Counted from the stretch's first letter, positions 31,944 through 41,076 are shown. The stretch is DNA of 64,000 bases from Streptomyces sp. NBC_01255 (GCF_036226445.1 NZ_CP108474.1:6510001-6574000), one strand, 5' to 3'. Numbers and translations: made by a program. The notes: a model not told the origin generated them from the letters alone.

Positions 31944-31975
31944 ACCGTAGGAGCTCACACCGGTGTGAGCTTCAA
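31944..31975 (-). promoter_or_regulatory. MerR-type activatable promoter
   Basis: On the minus strand, -35 TTGAAG (31975-31970) and -10 TACGGT (31949-31944) are separated by 20 bp instead of 17. The spacer contains the perfect 18-bp palindrome GCTCACACCGGTGTGAGC (31953-31970, overlapping the -35 by one base). This is the classic MerR-family arrangement in which the activator untwists an over-long spacer. Transcription would begin at about 31937, at the aldo-keto reductase ATG. Confidence 0.75.
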
Positions 31976-32006
31976 GCGGAAACGGGCCGATGTGAGGGGG
32001 GTCACA

Positions 32007-32420
32007 GTGAAGATCGGTGAGCTGTCACGCGAGACCGGGGTCGGTGTCCGGCTGCTCCGCTACTACGAGGAGCAGGGTCTCCTCGCCTCGGAGCGCACCC
32101 CGGGCGGGCAGCGGGTGTACGGCCCCGACGCCCCCGCGGTCGTCCGCCGCATCCGGGCCCTCCTCGGCGCCGGACTGCCGACCCGGGTCATCGCCGAGGT
32201 CCTGGACTGCGTGTGCGGCAGCGAGGCGGAGATCGAGCCCTGCCTCAGTCCGATGCTCGTCGCCCAGCTCGACGCCATCGACGAGAAGATCCACGGCCTC
32301 CAGGACACCCGTTCCTCCCTCGCGGCGCTCGTCGCGGTCACCGAGAACAGGCAACTCGTCGCCGACGACCGGGCGATGGGTATTCCAGTGGCCGACTCCG
32401 GGACGCACGGGCGATCATGA
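32007..32420 (+). CDS. MerR family transcriptional regulator
   Basis: This 137-residue protein has an N-terminal winged helix (KIGELSRETGVGVRLLRYYEEQGLL), a wing TPGGQRVY, and a C-terminal coiled-coil dimerisation helix. Between them are Cys68, Cys70 and Cys79 (DCVCGSEAEIEPC), which could sense a metal or an electrophile. It begins with GTG 70 bases from the divergent aldo-keto reductase. VOC gene translation starts 5 bases after its stop. Confidence 0.9.
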   Translation: MKIGELSRETGVGVRLLRYYEEQGLLASERTPGGQRVYGPDAPAVVRRIRALLGAGLPTRVIAEVLDCVCGSEAEIEPCLSPMLVAQLDAIDEKIHGLQDTRSSLAALVAVTENRQLVADDRAMGIPVADSGTHGRS

Positions 32421-32424
32421 CGCC

Positions 32425-32805
32425 ATGACTTCTCTCGTACGACACGTCACCATCGACTGCGCCGACGCCTACGCCCTGGCGAGCTTCTGGGCCGTGGCGC
32501 TGGACGCGAAGCTCGGCGCCGACGACTTCCCCGGAGACCCCGAGGCCATCGTCGAGTCGCCCGGCGTGAGCCTCCTCTTCATCCAGGTACCCGAGGCGAA
32601 GTCGGTGAAGAACCGCGTCCACCTCGACCTCCAGCCGCAGGACCGCACCCGCGACGAGGAGATCGAGCGGCTGCTCGCCCTCGGCGCCACCCTCCTCGAC
32701 GACCGGCGGAACGCCGACGGCACCGGCTGGGCGACCCTCGCCGACCCGGAGGGCAACGAGTTCTGCGTCGAGCGCAGTGCGGGGGAGCGTGCCGCGACCT
32801 CGTAG
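32425..32805 (+). CDS. VOC (glyoxalase/bleomycin resistance) family protein
   Basis: This 126-residue protein has the paired beta-alpha-beta-beta-beta layout of the vicinal oxygen chelate fold: VRHVTIDCADAYALASFW at the start and WATLADPEGNEFCV at the end, the latter with the conserved metal-ligand region. It belongs to the Glyoxalase_6-like group. It lies 4 bases after the MerR gene and is probably cotranscribed with it. The substrate is not known. Confidence 0.85.
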   Translation: MTSLVRHVTIDCADAYALASFWAVALDAKLGADDFPGDPEAIVESPGVSLLFIQVPEAKSVKNRVHLDLQPQDRTRDEEIERLLALGATLLDDRRNADGTGWATLADPEGNEFCVERSAGERAATS

Positions 32806-32881
32806 GGAGTGCGCTGAGCCCAGGGAAACGTTCGGAGTAATCCGGACAGAGGGTGTCGGGTATCCGGTGTTTCCTGGAGTC

Positions 32882-33409
32882 ATGGGAGACAAGGGACACA
32901 CCGCAGCCAACGCAGCCACCTGGCCGGCCTTCGAGGCCGCCGAACCCGAGCTGGCCGCGGCCGTGCGCGAGCGCTTCGGCCAGTACACGCACCACGCGCT
33001 CGCCACCGTACGGAAGGACGGCTCGCCCCGGCTCAGCGGCATCGAGGCGGACTTCCGCTTCGGCGAGCTCTGGCTCGGCATGATGCCGCACTCCCGGAAG
33101 GCGCTCGACCTGCGCCGCGACCCGCGCTTCGCGCTGCTCGCCAACCCCGGCTCCGGCACTGGCATGGGCGGCGGGGACGTCCGCGTCTCCGGGCGGGCGG
33201 TAGAGATCACCGACCCGGAGACCGTCGAGCGGTACGCGGCCGACGCGGGCGCGCCGCTGCCCTTCCACCTCTTCCGGGTGGAACCCACCGAGGTCGTACG
33301 GATCCGGGTGGAGGGCGACGAGATGGTCCTGCGGACCTGGGCCCCCGGGCGTCCCGTGCGGACGATCCGGCGCGGCAACGACGACAGCCCGCCGCGCGAG
33401 GAGTCCTGA
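32882..33409 (+). CDS. Pyridoxamine 5'-phosphate oxidase-related flavin/F420-binding protein
   Basis: This 175-residue split-barrel protein shows HHALATVRKDGSPRLSGIEADF near residues 40-60 and RKALDLRRDPRFALLANPG near 76-94, a layout common to PNPOx-like FMN/F420 proteins of actinobacteria. It probably reduces or binds a small substrate with a deazaflavin or flavin, and its true reaction is unknown. GGAG precedes the ATG. Confidence 0.8.
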   Translation: MGDKGHTAANAATWPAFEAAEPELAAAVRERFGQYTHHALATVRKDGSPRLSGIEADFRFGELWLGMMPHSRKALDLRRDPRFALLANPGSGTGMGGGDVRVSGRAVEITDPETVERYAADAGAPLPFHLFRVEPTEVVRIRVEGDEMVLRTWAPGRPVRTIRRGNDDSPPREES

Positions 33410-33457
33410 GGCACCCGCCAGGGCCCGCCGGACACGCCCTGGGGCGAGAATGGGCGG

Positions 33458-34078
33458 GTGCCGAACACTGCCAGCAAGAAGAAGACCCAGGTGAGCGCCG
33501 GGCCCGAGCGGCGCCGTGAGCTCCTCGACACGGCGGCCGAGGTCTTCGCCGCCCAGGGGTACAACGCCACCACCGTCCGCAAGATCGCGGACGCCGCCGG
33601 CATGCTCGCCGGCAGCCTCTACTACCACTTCGACTCCAAGGAGTCGATGCTCGACGAGATCCTCTCCGGCTTCCTGAACGAGCTGTGGGAGGGGTACGAC
33701 GCCGTCCTCGGCGCCGGGCTCGGGCCCCGCGAGACCATCGAGGCGCTGGTCACCGAGTCCTTCCGGGAGATCGACCGGCATCGCGCCGCCGTCGCCATCT
33801 ACCAGAAGGAGTCCCGGCACCTCACCGACCTGCCCCGCTTCCACTACCTCGTGGACTCGCAGGAGAGGTTCGAGAAGGCCTGGCTCGGTACGCTGGAGCG
33901 CGGTGTCGCGGCCGGGGTGTTCCGCGCCGACCTCGACGTCCGGCTGACCTACCGGTTCGTGCGCGACACGGTCTGGGTCGCCGCGTCCTGGTACCGGCCC
34001 GGCGGCCGGCACAGCCCGGAGGAGATCGCCCGCCAGTACCTGTCGATGGTCCTGGACGGCGTCGCCGTACGCGCGTGA
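33458..34078 (+). CDS. TetR family transcriptional regulator (KstR2-like)
   Basis: This 206-residue repressor has its helix-turn-helix at residues about 20-65 (AAEVFAAQGYNATTVRKIADAAGMLAGSLYYHFDSKESML). The recognition region and C-terminal domain recall the KstR2 group, which senses CoA esters of steroid degradation, but ligand prediction is uncertain. GAGAAT at 33446-33451 ends exactly 7 bases before the GTG, predicting a leaderless mRNA. No obvious target operon is adjacent. Confidence 0.87.
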   Translation: MPNTASKKKTQVSAGPERRRELLDTAAEVFAAQGYNATTVRKIADAAGMLAGSLYYHFDSKESMLDEILSGFLNELWEGYDAVLGAGLGPRETIEALVTESFREIDRHRAAVAIYQKESRHLTDLPRFHYLVDSQERFEKAWLGTLERGVAAGVFRADLDVRLTYRFVRDTVWVAASWYRPGGRHSPEEIARQYLSMVLDGVAVRA

Positions 34079-34203
34079 CCGACAGGCCCGTCGCCTCCGG
34101 CGATCACGGAACGGCTGTGAAGTCGCCCACGTCGCGGCGCCCGGGCCTGGTGTGATCCGTCCAGGCATCGGTCGGGCGGGGCGGGAAGGTCCTGAGGCGC
34201 ACT

Positions 34204-34336
34204 ATTGTTCCGGTAGAGACATCCGGAGTGCGTATCGCGTGTTCCGGGAGAAGCAGCCGGGGTCCGTTCACGTGCTCCGGGAGACACAGCCGGGGCCCGT
34301 TCACGTGTTCCGGGTAGAACAGCCGGGGCCCGCATC
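34204..34336 (+). repeat. Four-copy ~33-bp tandem repeat
   Basis: Copies start at about 34204 (degenerate, 34-bp step), 34238, 34271 and 34304. Copies 1 and 2 agree at 29 of 33 positions. The common core is GTTCCGGGAGA then CAGCCGGGG. Each of the last three copies contains CAGCCGGGG, which can pair with CCCCGGCTG of the downstream hairpin arm. Confidence 0.8.
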
Positions 34337-34359
34337 GTGCAGGTGCGGGCCCCGGCTGT
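34319..34359 (+). terminator. Strong hairpin (attenuator-like) before the helicase gene
   Basis: A perfect 16-bp stem (34319-34334 with 34344-34359) and a 9-nt loop lie 28 bases upstream of the DEAD-box ATG. It could terminate upstream transcription or attenuate the helicase gene. The 5' arm is part of repeat copy 4. Confidence 0.7.
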
Positions 34360-34387
34360 GCCGCGAGCACCGGCCAGGAAGGCACGC

Positions 34388-36127
34388 ATGACCCGCTCCG
34401 AACGCCCCTTCAAGCGCAGCTCCCGCACCGCCCAGGTGAAGTCCACGTCACAGCCGAAGGCCTCCCGCGGTGGCCGTCGTCCCACCGCGCCCCCGCCGCC
34501 GAGCGAGTTCACCCCGCCGGAGACGGTGACGCCCGCGCTTCCCGCGGTGGCCTCCTTCGCCGACCTGGACATGCCCGAGGGCCTCCTGCGGATTCTGGGC
34601 GAGCAGGGTGTGACGGAGCCGTTCCCGATCCAGGCCGCGACCCTGCCGAACTCCCTCGCCGGGCGCGACGTCCTCGGCCGGGGCCGCACCGGCTCCGGCA
34701 AGACCCTCGCCTTCGGCCTCGCGCTGCTCGCCCGCACCGCCGGCCGCCGCGCCGAGCCGACCGCGCCCCTCGCGCTGGTCCTGGTGCCCACCCGCGAGCT
34801 CGCGCAGCAGGTCACGGACGCCCTCACCCCGTACGCCGGCGCCCTGCGCCTGCGGATCACCACGGTCGTCGGCGGCATGTCGATCTCCCGGCAGTCCTCC
34901 GCGCTGCGGCGCGGCGCCGAGGTCCTCATCGCCACGCCCGGCCGGCTCATGGACCTCATCGAGCGCGGCGACTGCCGTCTCGACCGGGTCGCCGTCACCG
35001 TCCTCGACGAGGCCGACCAGATGGCCGACATGGGCTTCCTGCCGCAGGTCACCAAGCTGCTCAAGCAGGTCGAGCCGGGCGGTCAGCGGCTGCTCTTCTC
35101 GGCCACGCTCGACCGGAACATCGACAAGCTGGTCAAGATGTTCCTGGACGACCCGGTCGTGCACTCGGTCGACCCCTCGGCCGGTGCCGTGACCACCATG
35201 GAGCACCACGTCCTGTACGTCATGGACGAGACCGACAAGAAGGCCGTCACGCTGAAGATCGCGGCCCGCGACGGCCGGACGATCCTCTTCCTCGACACCA
35301 AGCGGTCCGTGGACCGGCTGGTCAAGCGGCTCCTCGCCAACGGCGTACGGGCCTCGGGCCTGCACGGCGGCCGCTCGCAGCCGCAGCGGAACCGGACCCT
35401 GGACCAGTTCAAGACCGGCCAGGTCACCACGCTCGTCGCGACGAACGTGGCGGCCCGCGGCATCCACGTCGACGACCTCGACATGGTCGTGAACGTCGAC
35501 CCGCCGATGGACCACAAGGACTACCTGCACCGCGGCGGCCGGACCGCCCGCGCCGGCGAGTCCGGCAGCGTCTTCACCCTGGTCCTGCCCGAGCAGAAGC
35601 GGGACATGGGCCGGCTGATGTCGAACGCCGGGATCAGCCCGCGCACGGCGCAGATCAAGTCCAGCGACCAGCACCTGACCGACCTGACCGGCGCCAAGGA
35701 GCCCTCCGGCGTCCCGATCGTCATCGAGACGCCGCAGCCGACCCAGCCGCGCAAGGCGGCGGGAGCCGGTGGCAGCGGCGCCGGTGGCGGCCGAGGCCGT
35801 CGTCGCCGTCCCGCCCCCGCCGGTGGCGGAAGCGGGACGGGCTCGACCACGTCGATGGGCTCGGGGCGCGCCTCCGGCTCCGGTACGTCCACGGGCCGTG
35901 GATCCGGCTCCGCGGGCGGCTCCGGGCGCTCCGCGGGCGGCACGGGCCGTGCCGCGGCCGGTGCGGGTCGCGGCTCCGGCGGTGGCCGGGGCGCCGGCTC
36001 CGGCGCGGGTGCGGGTCGCGGTGCCGGGGCGGGAGCCGCCCGCGGCGGACGTCAGGCGCCGAGCACGAGCCGTTCCCGCAGCGCCAGCACGTCGCGGAAC
36101 TCCAGGCCGAGGCCGACGGAGCAGTAA
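34388..36127 (+). CDS. DEAD/DEAH-box RNA helicase with Gly/Arg/Ser-rich tail
   Basis: This 579-residue ATP-dependent RNA helicase carries the Q-motif region (near 79), Walker A GRTGSGKT (99-106), motif II DEAD (207-210), motif III SAT (238-240) and motif VI HRGGRTAR (381-388), in the right order. Residues 1-45 are basic and disordered. From about 445 the tail is Gly/Arg/Ser repeats, typical of RNA-annealing extensions. Its last 76 bases overlap the convergent phosphatase gene. The role is probably rRNA/mRNA remodelling at low temperature (family inference). Confidence 0.93.
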   Translation: MTRSERPFKRSSRTAQVKSTSQPKASRGGRRPTAPPPPSEFTPPETVTPALPAVASFADLDMPEGLLRILGEQGVTEPFPIQAATLPNSLAGRDVLGRGRTGSGKTLAFGLALLARTAGRRAEPTAPLALVLVPTRELAQQVTDALTPYAGALRLRITTVVGGMSISRQSSALRRGAEVLIATPGRLMDLIERGDCRLDRVAVTVLDEADQMADMGFLPQVTKLLKQVEPGGQRLLFSATLDRNIDKLVKMFLDDPVVHSVDPSAGAVTTMEHHVLYVMDETDKKAVTLKIAARDGRTILFLDTKRSVDRLVKRLLANGVRASGLHGGRSQPQRNRTLDQFKTGQVTTLVATNVAARGIHVDDLDMVVNVDPPMDHKDYLHRGGRTARAGESGSVFTLVLPEQKRDMGRLMSNAGISPRTAQIKSSDQHLTDLTGAKEPSGVPIVIETPQPTQPRKAAGAGGSGAGGGRGRRRRPAPAGGGSGTGSTTSMGSGRASGSGTSTGRGSGSAGGSGRSAGGTGRAAAGAGRGSGGGRGAGSGAGAGRGAGAGAARGGRQAPSTSRSRSASTSRNSRPRPTEQ

Positions 36128-36957
36128 CGGAGAAGGCTTCCGTATGAGGCCCGGACCTGGTCGAGGGCAGTGTCGAGATACTCCGGACGTACTTCCTGGA
36201 GCGGCACGATCAGGTCCGGGTTCTGCATGAGCCCGCCCTGCTTGAGTCCCTCGCGCACCTTGGCGTCGTAGGCGGCGCGGATGGTGTTCGAGGCCAGGTA
36301 GTCGTCGCGGGCCGACGCCGTCGGCACGCCCAGCAGGGTGAGCAGGAGATAGCCGGTCCAGCCGGTGCGGTCCTTGCCCGAGGTGCAGTGGAAGAGCACC
36401 GGCCCCCGGGCGGGGTCGCCCAGGTCCCGCAGGTTCGCGGCGAACGCGGCCCGGTTCGCGGCGTCGGTGACGAAGGTCCGGTACACGTCGCTCATGAAGG
36501 CGGCCGCCCGCCCGCCGCCGAGCATCTCCTCCTGCCGCACCGGGTCGCGGGAGCCGATCGCGGCCATCAGCTGCCCGAACAGACCGTTGTCGGTGATGGG
36601 CCGGGCGACCGGGACCGTACCGGCCGGCAGGCGGTCGGCGCCGTCGTACTGCACCTCCAGCGGGATCCGCAGGTCGACGACGGTCCCGAGGCCGATTCCG
36701 GCGAGGGTGGTGAGGTCGGCGGCGGTGAGCTTGCCGAGGTGGTCGCCCCGGTAGGCGAGGCCGTGGCGGACCCGGCCGCCGTCGTAGGTGCGGTATCCAC
36801 CGAGGTCACGGACGTTGACCGCGCCCTGGAGCGGGATCTGGCGGATCGTGTTCCGGGGTGCTCGCGGTTTCGCGTGCGCCTGCGCGTTCGTGGGCAGGGC
36901 CGTGAACAGGGCGGTGGCGCCGGTGGTGGTGAGCAGCGCGCGTCGGGACAGGGGCAT
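36052..36957 (-). CDS. Secreted tyrosine-protein phosphatase (Y_phosphatase3 family)
   Basis: This 301-residue protein has a probable Tat signal (SRRALL, hydrophobic stretch, cleavage near AQAHA at 25-29). The mature part has NVRDLGGYRTYDG and VDLRIP and the P-loop HCTSGKDRTG with Cys191 as nucleophile and Arg197, fitting HC(X)5R. Members act on phosphotyrosine and also phosphoinositides. It is convergent with the helicase. A CAAACGTTTG palindrome lies upstream. Confidence 0.9.
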   Translation of the reverse strand: MPLSRRALLTTTGATALFTALPTNAQAHAKPRAPRNTIRQIPLQGAVNVRDLGGYRTYDGGRVRHGLAYRGDHLGKLTAADLTTLAGIGLGTVVDLRIPLEVQYDGADRLPAGTVPVARPITDNGLFGQLMAAIGSRDPVRQEEMLGGGRAAAFMSDVYRTFVTDAANRAAFAANLRDLGDPARGPVLFHCTSGKDRTGWTGYLLLTLLGVPTASARDDYLASNTIRAAYDAKVREGLKQGGLMQNPDLIVPLQEVRPEYLDTALDQVRASYGSLLRYCSVGLGLEFRDVLALRERLVLGA

Positions 36958-37005
36958 GGCCGGACTCCCTCATGAACATACGGGCTGACGGGCGGACGGG
37001 CCCAC

Positions 37006-37015
37006 CAAACGTTTG
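37006..37015 (-). promoter_or_regulatory. Palindrome upstream of the phosphatase gene
   Basis: CAAACGTTTG, flanked by TTAGG on the right, lies about 50 bases before the phosphatase start. It resembles TetR-type operators, with no other support. Confidence 0.3.
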
Positions 37016-37189
37016 TTAGGCGACTGGGGAGGAAGGTAGCAGCCGCCGGGGCCGTACGGGAGAGGCCTGCTCGTGATCGGTGAAACGTCGTGCACGACAT
37101 CCGCACGAGTGGTGACGAGCGGTGAACGTCCGGGGAATTGAAGAGGGTTGGCCTTCCGGGGGCCGCTCTACGCGCGTCATCATCCAGCC

Positions 37190-37615
37190 ATGCGAATCCC
37201 CCCTCGATTCACCCTCGCCGGCGGTGTCGCCACCGCCCTCCTCTCCTCCCTCCTCCTCGGGGCCCCCGCCACCGCCGCGCCGGCCCCCGCACCCGCGACC
37301 GTCGCGTCCTCGCTCGCGGCGACCGCGGCCGTCGGGGACATCTGTTACTCCGACCTGCCGTCCCAGGCCCACACCACCCTGCGGCTGATCGACGCGGGCG
37401 GCCCCTTCCCGTACCGCCAGGACGGCGCCGTCTTCCAGAACCGGGAAGGGATCCTCCCGTCCCACTCGCTGGGCTACTACCACGAGTACACGGTCAAGAC
37501 CCCGGGCGTCTCCACCCGCGGTGCCCGCCGGATCGTGACCGGGAACTCGTTCCAGGAGGACTACTACACGGCCGACCACTACGCCTCGTTCGACCTGATC
37601 GACCACGACTGCTGA
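37190..37615 (+). CDS. Secreted guanyl-specific ribonuclease (RNase Sa/T1 family)
   Basis: This 141-residue precursor has a Sec signal peptide (about 1-30) and an Ala/Pro-rich pro-region. The mature domain closely follows Streptomyces RNase Sa: the catalytic residues are Glu99 (YYHEYT), Arg114 (ARRIVTG) and His130 (TADHYASF), and Cys52 and Cys141 match its single disulfide. It cleaves RNA after guanosine outside the cell. No barstar-like inhibitor gene is seen nearby. Confidence 0.92.
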   Translation: MRIPPRFTLAGGVATALLSSLLLGAPATAAPAPAPATVASSLAATAAVGDICYSDLPSQAHTTLRLIDAGGPFPYRQDGAVFQNREGILPSHSLGYYHEYTVKTPGVSTRGARRIVTGNSFQEDYYTADHYASFDLIDHDC

Positions 37616-37639
37616 TCGACCACTCCTGCTGATGTCCCG

Positions 37640-39109
37640 TCAGCCGCGGCGCGGGGCCGTCCACTCCAGACGGGTCCTGACCCGGGCGTCCCGGACGTGT
37701 TCGAGGGCGGCGAGTGCCGTCTCGCGCGCCGCGCCGTCCGGGTCGCCGTCCGCGAGGATCGTCGCCAAGGCGTCCACGGCCCGCGGGTCCTGACGGATCG
37801 CCAGGCCGCGCGCCGCCTCCGCCGCCGTCTCCGGATCGTCGTCGCCGAGCCGCTCGGCGAGCCCCTCCCGTACGAGAGGGGTGTCGTCGGGCAGCTCGGC
37901 GAGGGCGAGCGTCGCCCAGTCCCGCACCCGGGCGTCGCCGTCCCGGCTCAGCGCGAGGAGCACCCCGAGGGCCTCGGTGTGCCCCGCCGGCACGATCCCG
38001 GCCAACGCCCCCGCGACCGCCCGCCGTACCGCCGCCTCCGGATGCCCGGCCGCCGCGAGCAGCTCGGGCACCGCCTCCGCGTCCCCGCACTCCCCGAGCG
38101 CGAGCACCGTCGACAGCAGGGGTTCCCGCGCCGTGGGCCCGGCCTCCGCGGCCAGCGGGCGCAGCACCGGCAGCGCGCTCGCCGCGAAGCCCGGCAGCGC
38201 GCCGAGCACCCGCGCGCCGAGCGCCCGCCGCAGCGGATCGCGATAGGCGCACCAGCCCGCCGCCGCCACGAAGGTCTCCTCGTCGGCCCGGCCGGCCAGT
38301 TCGGCCACCGCCGTCGTCCAGGCGTCGAGCTCCGGATCCCCGCAGCGCAGCGCCCGCGCCGCGAGTTCCTCGTGCGGGGTGCGCAGCCCGATCGCCGCCT
38401 CCAGGAGCGTGGCGATCGCCGCGTGACCGGTCTGCCGCTCGTCGCCGCGCGTGGGAGCGCCGTCCTCCCGCAGCAGCTCGACGACGACCGTCACCCCGCC
38501 GTCCTCCCGGACCCGGCGGACGACCGCCTCGTACGTCTGCCCGCCGTCGTTCCCCGCGACGAGCCCGCGCCGCAGCTCGGCCGCGATGTCGGCGCCGATC
38601 CACCGCCGCGCCTCCCGCAGCGCGGCCTCCGGGGCGGCCGCCCCGTGGTCGAGCAGCGCCCGTACGCAGGCGGTGGAGCCGCGCCGGGCGGCGGCGACGA
38701 GCGGGAGGAAACCGTCGGGTCCCGGGCGGTCCGGGTCGGCGCCGTGCTCCAGGAGCACCCGCGCCGTGCCGGCGTGGCCGAGCCGGAGCGCCCAGGCGAG
38801 CGCCGTGAAGCCGAACTCCTCCTCCTGGTCGGCCGGCGCGCCGCCCGCGAGCAGCGCCCGGACGACCTCGGCGTGCCCGCCGCAGGCCGCCCCGCACAGG
38901 GGCAGGTCGCTGTCCTCCTCGCCACTGCGCCGCCCCGGATCGGCACCGGCGGCGAGCAGCACCCGGACGATCCCCGGCTCGTCGCCGACGGCGGCCCGGT
39001 ACAGCGCGGTCTCCCCGTCCTCCCGGCCCTCGGGGTCCGCCCCGCTCCGCAGGGCGCGTACGGCCCCGTCCTCGTCCCCGGCTCGGATGGCGTCGAACAA
39101 CGTACTCAT
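37640..39109 (-). CDS. Ankyrin-repeat/HEAT-like repeat protein
   Basis: This 489-residue cytoplasmic protein is built of repeats. Residues about 1-180 hold five ankyrin units (forms such as GETALYRAAVGDEPGIVRVLL and GFTALAWALRLGHAGTARVLL). Residues about 260-480 hold alpha-helical HEAT/PBS-type units. Such proteins are scaffolds for protein binding, and no enzymatic motif is seen. The ATG at 39109 gives the first ankyrin helix (STLFDAIRAGDE). Partners are unknown. Confidence 0.82.
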   Translation of the reverse strand: MSTLFDAIRAGDEDGAVRALRSGADPEGREDGETALYRAAVGDEPGIVRVLLAAGADPGRRSGEEDSDLPLCGAACGGHAEVVRALLAGGAPADQEEEFGFTALAWALRLGHAGTARVLLEHGADPDRPGPDGFLPLVAAARRGSTACVRALLDHGAAAPEAALREARRWIGADIAAELRRGLVAGNDGGQTYEAVVRRVREDGGVTVVVELLREDGAPTRGDERQTGHAAIATLLEAAIGLRTPHEELAARALRCGDPELDAWTTAVAELAGRADEETFVAAAGWCAYRDPLRRALGARVLGALPGFAASALPVLRPLAAEAGPTAREPLLSTVLALGECGDAEAVPELLAAAGHPEAAVRRAVAGALAGIVPAGHTEALGVLLALSRDGDARVRDWATLALAELPDDTPLVREGLAERLGDDDPETAAEAARGLAIRQDPRAVDALATILADGDPDGAARETALAALEHVRDARVRTRLEWTAPRRG

Positions 39110-39200
39110 GCGCCGACCCTGACGCCCCGTCCGTACATGGCGCAAATCCATTCCCCGTACGGCGGCGGGCCCAGGCACTTTCGCGTCCCCGTGGGGCCGG

Positions 39201-40085
39201 TCAGGCCGCGCACTCCAGGACCGAGCCGCACACCCCGCACCGCGCCCGCAGGGTCCGCCCCGCGGGGACCCGCAGCCGCTGGAGGCAGACCGGGCAGGCG
39301 AAGGAGACGCCGGTCGCCGGGGTCCCGCCGTCGAAGGAGTACGGGGCTCCCGCCGCCGCCCGGCCCTGGCGCCGCTCCCTGCCGTACCGCCGCCGCTCCG
39401 CCCAGCCCGCCCCGGCGAGCGGCGGCTGCCGCCGCTCCCGCTCCGCCTCGGCCCGGCCCCGTACCCACGCCTCGTACGCCACCGCGCTGGTGAACCACGG
39501 CGAGGGGTCCTCCCCGAAGACCTCGGCCCGCTTGGCGAGGACGTAGCCGAACTCCTCCGGGGTCAGATAGCCGAGCTTCTGGCTCTCGACCCCGTCCTGT
39601 CGGTACGCGTCGAGGAGCAGCCAGCCCGCGCCCAGGTAGGTGGTCACGACGTCGGTGAGGATCTCGTTCTCCGCGGTGCCGGGGAAGCCGAGGCCGAGCC
39701 GGTGCAGCAGGACGTGGGTGATCTCGTGGGCGAGGGCCGCGCCGATGTCCCGGCGGCGGGTCCGGAAGCGGTCGTTGAGTTCGACGAAGTACTCGGGTCC
39801 GGCGGCGAGCTCGACGGTGGCCGCGTGCTCCATGGGGCGGAAACTCGCCACGATGCGGGCGTCGGGGAGCCGTAGGTGGTGGACGAGCGCGCGGGCCACC
39901 CGCTGGGTGCCCAGATGGAGGTCCTCGTCGTCGCCGATGGCCATGTCGGCGGCCGGCACGCTCGCCGGAAACCGCTGGACACCGTCGGGGGAGAGGCGCC
40001 GGTAGAGCGCGGTGAGCGAGTCCCGGACCGCCGCGCGGTGCGGGAAGCCGTGGCCGACACGGTCGGCCCCCTGGCGGTTCGGCAT
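39201..40085 (-). CDS. HExxH metallopeptidase-like protein with C-terminal zinc ribbon
   Basis: This 294-residue protein has no signal peptide. Residues 120-124 are HEITH inside a helix, a zinc-protease signature, with possible downstream ligands in the TDVVTTYLGAG helix. The C-terminal 35 residues contain two CxxC pairs (CPVC, CGVC), forming a zinc ribbon, after an Arg-rich segment. The ATG at 40085 has a strong GGAGGGGGG Shine-Dalgarno. The substrate is unknown. Confidence 0.75.
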   Translation of the reverse strand: MPNRQGADRVGHGFPHRAAVRDSLTALYRRLSPDGVQRFPASVPAADMAIGDDEDLHLGTQRVARALVHHLRLPDARIVASFRPMEHAATVELAAGPEYFVELNDRFRTRRRDIGAALAHEITHVLLHRLGLGFPGTAENEILTDVVTTYLGAGWLLLDAYRQDGVESQKLGYLTPEEFGYVLAKRAEVFGEDPSPWFTSAVAYEAWVRGRAEAERERRQPPLAGAGWAERRRYGRERRQGRAAAGAPYSFDGGTPATGVSFACPVCLQRLRVPAGRTLRARCGVCGSVLECAA

Positions 40086-40163
40086 ACCGGATCCCCCCTC
40101 CCGTCCACTGTACGGTCCCTCCACCGGTTCTGGCCGAAAAGGCTTTCTTGTGGCGGCAGTTGA

Positions 40164-41027
<864 letters not shown>

Positions 41028-41043
41028 CGGCGAACCGTGAACG

Positions 41044-41076
41044 GGTGCCCCGGAGCGGCCTCGGCTCCGGGGCACC
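41044..41076 (+). terminator. Terminator between trypsin and GH35 genes
   Basis: A perfect 13-bp stem (GGTGCCCCGGAGC with GCTCCGGGGCACC) and 7-nt loop, then TTCA. It lies between convergent genes and can serve both. Confidence 0.85.

Larger units (their letters stand above)
34079..34387 (+). other. 309-base non-coding region before the DEAD-box gene
   Basis: The region contains a 33-bp repeat array (34204-34336) and a strong hairpin (34319-34359). Short frames that cross the repeats on both strands encode repeated 11-residue units but lack start signals and family features, so they are judged non-coding. Confidence 0.6.

Noticed and set aside
34204..34336. CRISPR array
   Set aside because: The copies are directly adjacent, with no unique spacers, and no cas genes are present.
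34104..34385. Minus-strand frame with 11-residue repeats (GPRLxLPEHVN type) over the 33-bp repeats
   Set aside because: No Shine-Dalgarno or promoter, and similar repeat peptides arise on the plus strand too; this follows from a repeat length divisible by three. Treated as non-coding.
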